Positions 60,533 to 64,000 of a stretch of 64,000 nucleotides of DNA are shown here, piece by piece. The DNA is taken from contig CAUWHJ010000011.1 in NCBI GenBank assembly GCA_963558655.1, forward strand, positions 1 to 64,000, given 5' to 3'. How positions within the stretch are numbered: position 1 is the first letter of the stretch; every line of letters begins with the position of its first letter. The notes beneath the pieces were generated by a model. The model was not told the DNA's origin, ran no database searches, and worked only from the letters and a program-made list of their open reading frames with translations. The translations under genes were made by a program, and so were the position numbers. The stretch is from UMGS1590 sp963558655. Lineage in GTDB: Bacteria; Bacillota; Peptococcia; Peptococcales; Peptococcaceae.

Positions 60533-62593
60533 ATGATGAAGTTAAAAAATGCAAAATCGGATAAGATCATTGTTTTAGGTATTGATGGTTTTGAACCCAG
60601 CCTTGCCAAAAAATTTATGGATCAAGGGAAGATGCCAAATTTGAAAAAATTTGTTGAACGTGGTGCTTGCCGCGAAGATATGGTTTTGCTTGGCGGTGTG
60701 CCAACAGTTACCCCGCCAATGTGGACATCTTTGGCAACTGGTGCAAACCCAAATACCCATGGAATAACGGCGTTTTTTAATCAGCATCCAGATCCGGACA
60801 AATTAGATACAGCAGTGTATGCGCTGGATTCTCGAGAATGCAAGGCAGAACCACTATGGAATGTCTTTGCAGAAGCTGGCAAATCCACATTAGTATGGCA
60901 TTGGCCAGGTTCCAGTTGGCCTCCAACTTCTGATAGTGAAAATTTGAGTGTGGTAGATGGGACGCAGCCAACGGCGATCAATATGGGGACAGCTATTGTC
61001 GACTGGGAAACAATTGGGATGGCTGGTGTAGATGTTCCGCGGGTTGTTTTTAATGCATATAATGCGCCTCAAGGTAACGTTAATGGTTGTGTAATTACAG
61101 GGTTAGAAGATTCGGTTGCCGATGAGACAGCTAGCTATCAGCGAGAAGGCAATGGTGGAGAAAGCCTTAAAGCTATTTTAAATGGTAAACAATTTACAAC
61201 TTTAGTGCTCAGTGAGGAAGAAAATGAAATTTCTACTCTTGGTAATATTACCGTCAATGTTTGTAATTCACCAATCAAAGAAGCTAGTGGATGGGCAAAT
61301 GCGCCGGAAGATGCAAAAGAATTTACCCTGTTAACATCAGCTGGCTTTGTGCATCGTCCATGTTTGATTGTGAAAAATGAGGAAGGTATTTATGATCGAG
61401 TTTTGATTTATAAGAGCAAAAAAGATACAGAGCCAATTGGCAGTATAAAGAAAGGTGAACATGTTCCATATATTTATGATGAAGTATTAAGTGATGAGAA
61501 AAAAATTGATGCATATAGAGGCATGAATTTAATTGAACTTGCTGAAGACGGTTCATATTTGCGTTATTGGATGAGCAGTGCCTATAGAGTGGATGGAGAT
61601 CAAGTATGGCATCCAAAAGCATTGTATAAAGATATTGTGGAGCATGTGGGTTTACCACCGCAAATTAGCACTATTACTGGGAAAAAGCCTGAAAATGTTC
61701 AAGAAATCATTCTTCCAGCATTGGATTATTATTGTGAATGGCAAGCAAAGTGTTTGCGATACTTAATGGATGCTAATAAATACGATGTTATCTTCTCTCA
61801 TCTGCATAATGTGGATGACGTTGGTCATATGTTTTGGCATTTTGCAAAACACTTTGATGACTGGAATAATGATGAAGCGTTTTATCAAGATGCTATTTTG
61901 AAGATTTATGAAGAAACCGACCGTTATCTTGGTGAATTTTTACCTTGTCTTGATCAGGATTGGAGCATTGTTATTACCTCCGACCATGGCTTGATTTGCG
62001 AAGAACACCATTTACCAGTGTTGACCGAGGGCTGTGTTAGTGTACCAGTCATGGAAGAACTGGGCTATACAGTTTTGAAACGTGATGAAAATGGCAACAA
62101 ACTTCGTGAAATTGATTGGGAGAAAACGCGTGCCATTGCAATTCGTGCAGGTAACATTTATTTGAACTTAAAAGGTCGTCAAACACACGGTATTGTTGAT
62201 CCAGCCGACAAATATGAACTGGAAGCTCAGATTATTTCTGACCTATATAATTACCGAGATCCTCGTACAGGTAAACGTGTGGTTTCTTTGGCTTTGAGAA
62301 ATAAAGATGCCGTTATTCTTGGTATTGGTGGGAACTCTGACTTCGGGGATATTATTTTCTTTATGGACGAAGGATTTAATTTAATTCATATGGACTCGTT
62401 GCCAACGTATATGGGTTATTTTGACACGTCGGTATCTCCAATTTTTGTTGCGGCTGGTAAAGGTTTTAAAGAAGGGTTTACGACAGATCGTCATATTCAC
62501 ACTATTGATGTGGCCCCAACACTTGCTGTTCTTGGTGGAGTAAGAGCACCAGAGCAGAATGAAGGGTCCATCGTTCATCAGATCCTTGACTAG
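60533..62593 (+). CDS. Phosphodiesterase/pyrophosphatase-like enzyme (PDE4)
   Basis: A 686-residue fourth member of the family. Motifs: GIDGFEPS (metal Asp), nucleophile region PTVTPPMWTSLATG, SHLHNVDDVGH, SDHG, late His in LIHMDS, DTSVSPIFVAAGKGF and IDVAPT. No signal peptide. Two ATG codons are adjacent; 60533 has the better spacing to AAGGAG. It has the standard SDHG where the other copies have SDHA or SDHS. Followed by a hairpin and DASS4, as in the other modules. Confidence 0.8.
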   Translation: MMKLKNAKSDKIIVLGIDGFEPSLAKKFMDQGKMPNLKKFVERGACREDMVLLGGVPTVTPPMWTSLATGANPNTHGITAFFNQHPDPDKLDTAVYALDSRECKAEPLWNVFAEAGKSTLVWHWPGSSWPPTSDSENLSVVDGTQPTAINMGTAIVDWETIGMAGVDVPRVVFNAYNAPQGNVNGCVITGLEDSVADETASYQREGNGGESLKAILNGKQFTTLVLSEEENEISTLGNITVNVCNSPIKEASGWANAPEDAKEFTLLTSAGFVHRPCLIVKNEEGIYDRVLIYKSKKDTEPIGSIKKGEHVPYIYDEVLSDEKKIDAYRGMNLIELAEDGSYLRYWMSSAYRVDGDQVWHPKALYKDIVEHVGLPPQISTITGKKPENVQEIILPALDYYCEWQAKCLRYLMDANKYDVIFSHLHNVDDVGHMFWHFAKHFDDWNNDEAFYQDAILKIYEETDRYLGEFLPCLDQDWSIVITSDHGLICEEHHLPVLTEGCVSVPVMEELGYTVLKRDENGNKLREIDWEKTRAIAIRAGNIYLNLKGRQTHGIVDPADKYELEAQIISDLYNYRDPRTGKRVVSLALRNKDAVILGIGGNSDFGDIIFFMDEGFNLIHMDSLPTYMGYFDTSVSPIFVAAGKGFKEGFTTDRHIHTIDVAPTLAVLGGVRAPEQNEGSIVHQILD

Positions 62594-62605
62594 TGTGTGG
62601 TTTTG

Positions 62606-62642
62606 TTTTGTGCTTCTCTGCGGATAGTGGAGAAGCACAAAA
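62606..62642 (+). other. Intercistronic hairpin PDE4/DASS4
   Basis: A perfect 13-bp stem (TTTTGTGCTTCTC 62606-62618; GAGAAGCACAAAA 62630-62642) with no T run after it. It lies in the 73-base gap between enzyme and transporter, like the hairpins after PDE1, PDE2 and PDE3. Confidence 0.65.
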
Positions 62643-62666
62643 TTAAAATAAAGGAGTGCATGAATT

Positions 62667-64000
62667 ATGACCATTCAAGTGAAACGTGTTAATAAAAACA
62701 TTAAGATAGCGATATGTTTTATCATACCAATTCTTTTAATGTTGATTCCGACATCAGAAAGTTTTACTTCTCAAATGCGTACGTTTATTGCAATAACAGC
62801 CTGGCTGTTATTGTGGGCAGCATTTGAAATTACTGATCTTTTAGTACCTTCGCTTATATGGCCAGTTGTGTTAACTTTGTTGGGCATTGTTCCGGCTGAA
62901 TCGATTTATTCTTCGTGGCTTTCTTATACTATTCCATGTTGTATGGCAGCTATGGTTCTTTCCAATATGTTGCAACGTGTAGGGTTGTTGGAACGATTGA
63001 GTTATTGGATAATGGCAAAATGTGGCGGAAGTTTTAATCGGTCAATGTATGCATTATATTTTGCCTGCTTGATTATGTCGTTTATTACGTTTGCTGGAGC
63101 TTCGATTATTATCGCTGGTTTGTGCTATGGGATGTGCAGATCATTGCATATGGAACACAAAGAAGAGGCCGCTATTACGATGATGGTTGGGATGATTGGT
63201 GGCTCTACTGTAAGAATGTTTATCTTTCAGCCACTTACTCAAGGTTTGATTATGGGTTCTGTACATTCAATTGATCCGAACTTTACGATGAACTTTTGGC
63301 AAGTGCTTTATTATAATTGGCCAGTGATTCTATATAGTGTTTTAACCATTTTCCTATTCTTATTTCTTGCAAAAACGAAAAACTCATCTGTTAACGGTAC
63401 CAAAGAATATTTTGAACAAGCCTTAAAGAAAAAGGGTAAATTGAGTAAGGATGAGAAAAAAGGTATTGTTCTTTTAGCTATCTTGATGATAGGTATTTTG
63501 ACGAATTCACTTCATCATATTGATGGCATGGCCATTTTTGTTATTGTTGCTTGTTTAGCGTATTGTCCAGGTGTCAATGTCGGTAAGGACAGCGACATTA
63601 AGAGTTTGCCGATAGGTATTATCTTTTTTATTTCTGCTTGTATGGCAATTGGTGCAGGATGCACGGCAACTGGTTTGACTGAATTGATTAGTAATGCAGC
63701 TACGCCTATTTTATCGTTATTAGATACCAGGGTATTGCTTTTTGGCATACTTATTTTTGGTATTGTGCTTAATCTGTTGATGACCCCAATGGCTATGGTG
63801 GCAACTTTCTCAGGACCGATGGTTGCACTTTGTGCTGGTGCAGGTATCAATCCACTGGCGCCTATTTTTACTTTCTTATTTTCGACAGATATGGTTTTCT
63901 TGCCATATGAATATGTCACCTTCCTGATATTCTTTGCTTTTGGTATGATGACAACGGGGCAGTTTGTCAAATATCATACAATTAAGAACGTGGTATTTGG
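62667..64000 (+). CDS. DASS/SLC13-type transporter (DASS4), partial at window end
   Basis: At least 444 residues before the window ends. ATG 62667 (MTIQVKRVNKN) has AAGGAG 10 bases upstream. About ten hydrophobic helices are seen; the loops GASIIIAGLCYG and LLMTPMAMVATFSGP take the place of the binding loops in DASS family members. It is clearly different from DASS1-3 and may belong to another subfamily. It probably moves the substrate or product of PDE4. The frame is open to the last base. Confidence 0.75.
   Translation, partial: MTIQVKRVNKNIKIAICFIIPILLMLIPTSESFTSQMRTFIAITAWLLLWAAFEITDLLVPSLIWPVVLTLLGIVPAESIYSSWLSYTIPCCMAAMVLSNMLQRVGLLERLSYWIMAKCGGSFNRSMYALYFACLIMSFITFAGASIIIAGLCYGMCRSLHMEHKEEAAITMMVGMIGGSTVRMFIFQPLTQGLIMGSVHSIDPNFTMNFWQVLYYNWPVILYSVLTIFLFLFLAKTKNSSVNGTKEYFEQALKKKGKLSKDEKKGIVLLAILMIGILTNSLHHIDGMAIFVIVACLAYCPGVNVGKDSDIKSLPIGIIFFISACMAIGAGCTATGLTELISNAATPILSLLDTRVLLFGILIFGIVLNLLMTPMAMVATFSGPMVALCAGAGINPLAPIFTFLFSTDMVFLPYEYVTFLIFFAFGMMTTGQFVKYHTIKNVVF

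Noticed and set aside
1..64000. CRISPR arrays, tRNA genes or insertion sequences
   Set aside because: No regularly spaced repeats, cloverleaf pattern or transposase frame was seen.

Overview
The window looks like a chromosomal segment of a member of the Bacillota. The S10-spc-alpha ribosomal gene order is the Gram-positive one (adk, map, infA and rpmJ between secY and rpsM), S14 is the short zinc type, an ECF transporter core precedes truA, one exported protein carries S-layer homology repeats, and Shine-Dalgarno sequences are strong. Genus is not resolvable from sequence alone. Nothing resembling a tRNA, rRNA, CRISPR array or insertion sequence was seen.

Layout. (1) 1-15.6 kb is A+T-rich accessory DNA: a LysR regulator, two tandem ~690-residue cytoplasmic phosphodiesterase/pyrophosphatase-like enzymes of the alkaline phosphatase superfamily (PDE1, PDE2), a DASS/SLC13-type anion transporter, a coupled three-gene cluster (zinc-ribbon protein, orphan ABC ATPase, unknown protein), a second LysR gene, two more DASS transporters and a third enzyme (PDE3). 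(2) 15.9-20.3 kb: exported SLH/C39-peptidase-like protein, DUF177-rpmF, typA. (3) 20.5-35.5 kb: uninterrupted S10-spc-alpha operon from rpsJ to rplQ. (4) 35.6-43.9 kb: high-affinity K+ system kdpDE and kdpFABC. (5) 44.0-59.1 kb: EFR1 ferredoxin with ArsR regulator, ecfA1-ecfA2-ecfT-truA, a shortened ResB/ResC-like membrane pair, MarR plus FUSC-like exporter, hpt-guaA, a lone DpnI-type endonuclease, a frameshifted acetyltransferase, an iron-sulfur aldo/keto reductase and an ArsR-SdpI pair. (6) 59.2-64.0 kb returns to the A+T-rich theme: a probable structured RNA, a third LysR, a fourth enzyme (PDE4) and a fourth DASS transporter cut by the window end.

The most unusual content is the repeated LysR / phosphodiesterase-like enzyme / DASS transporter module, present on both sides of the housekeeping block with four divergent enzymes and four transporters. 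The enzymes have no signal peptide and keep the metal and nucleophile motifs, so the simplest model is sodium-coupled uptake of anionic esters followed by cytoplasmic hydrolysis, with each module tuned to its own substrate. The substrate is unknown. Hairpins lie between the enzyme and transporter genes. PDE2 appears to lack its native ribosome-binding site and start codon.

Other points: two 11-bp-spaced direct repeats sit at the same distance (43 bp) from the -10 boxes of kdpD and kdpF and are likely KdpE operators; the kdp locus splits the commonly seen rplQ-ecfA neighbourhood; the DpnI-like gene has no methylase beside it; and the acetyltransferase has lost one T from a T run.
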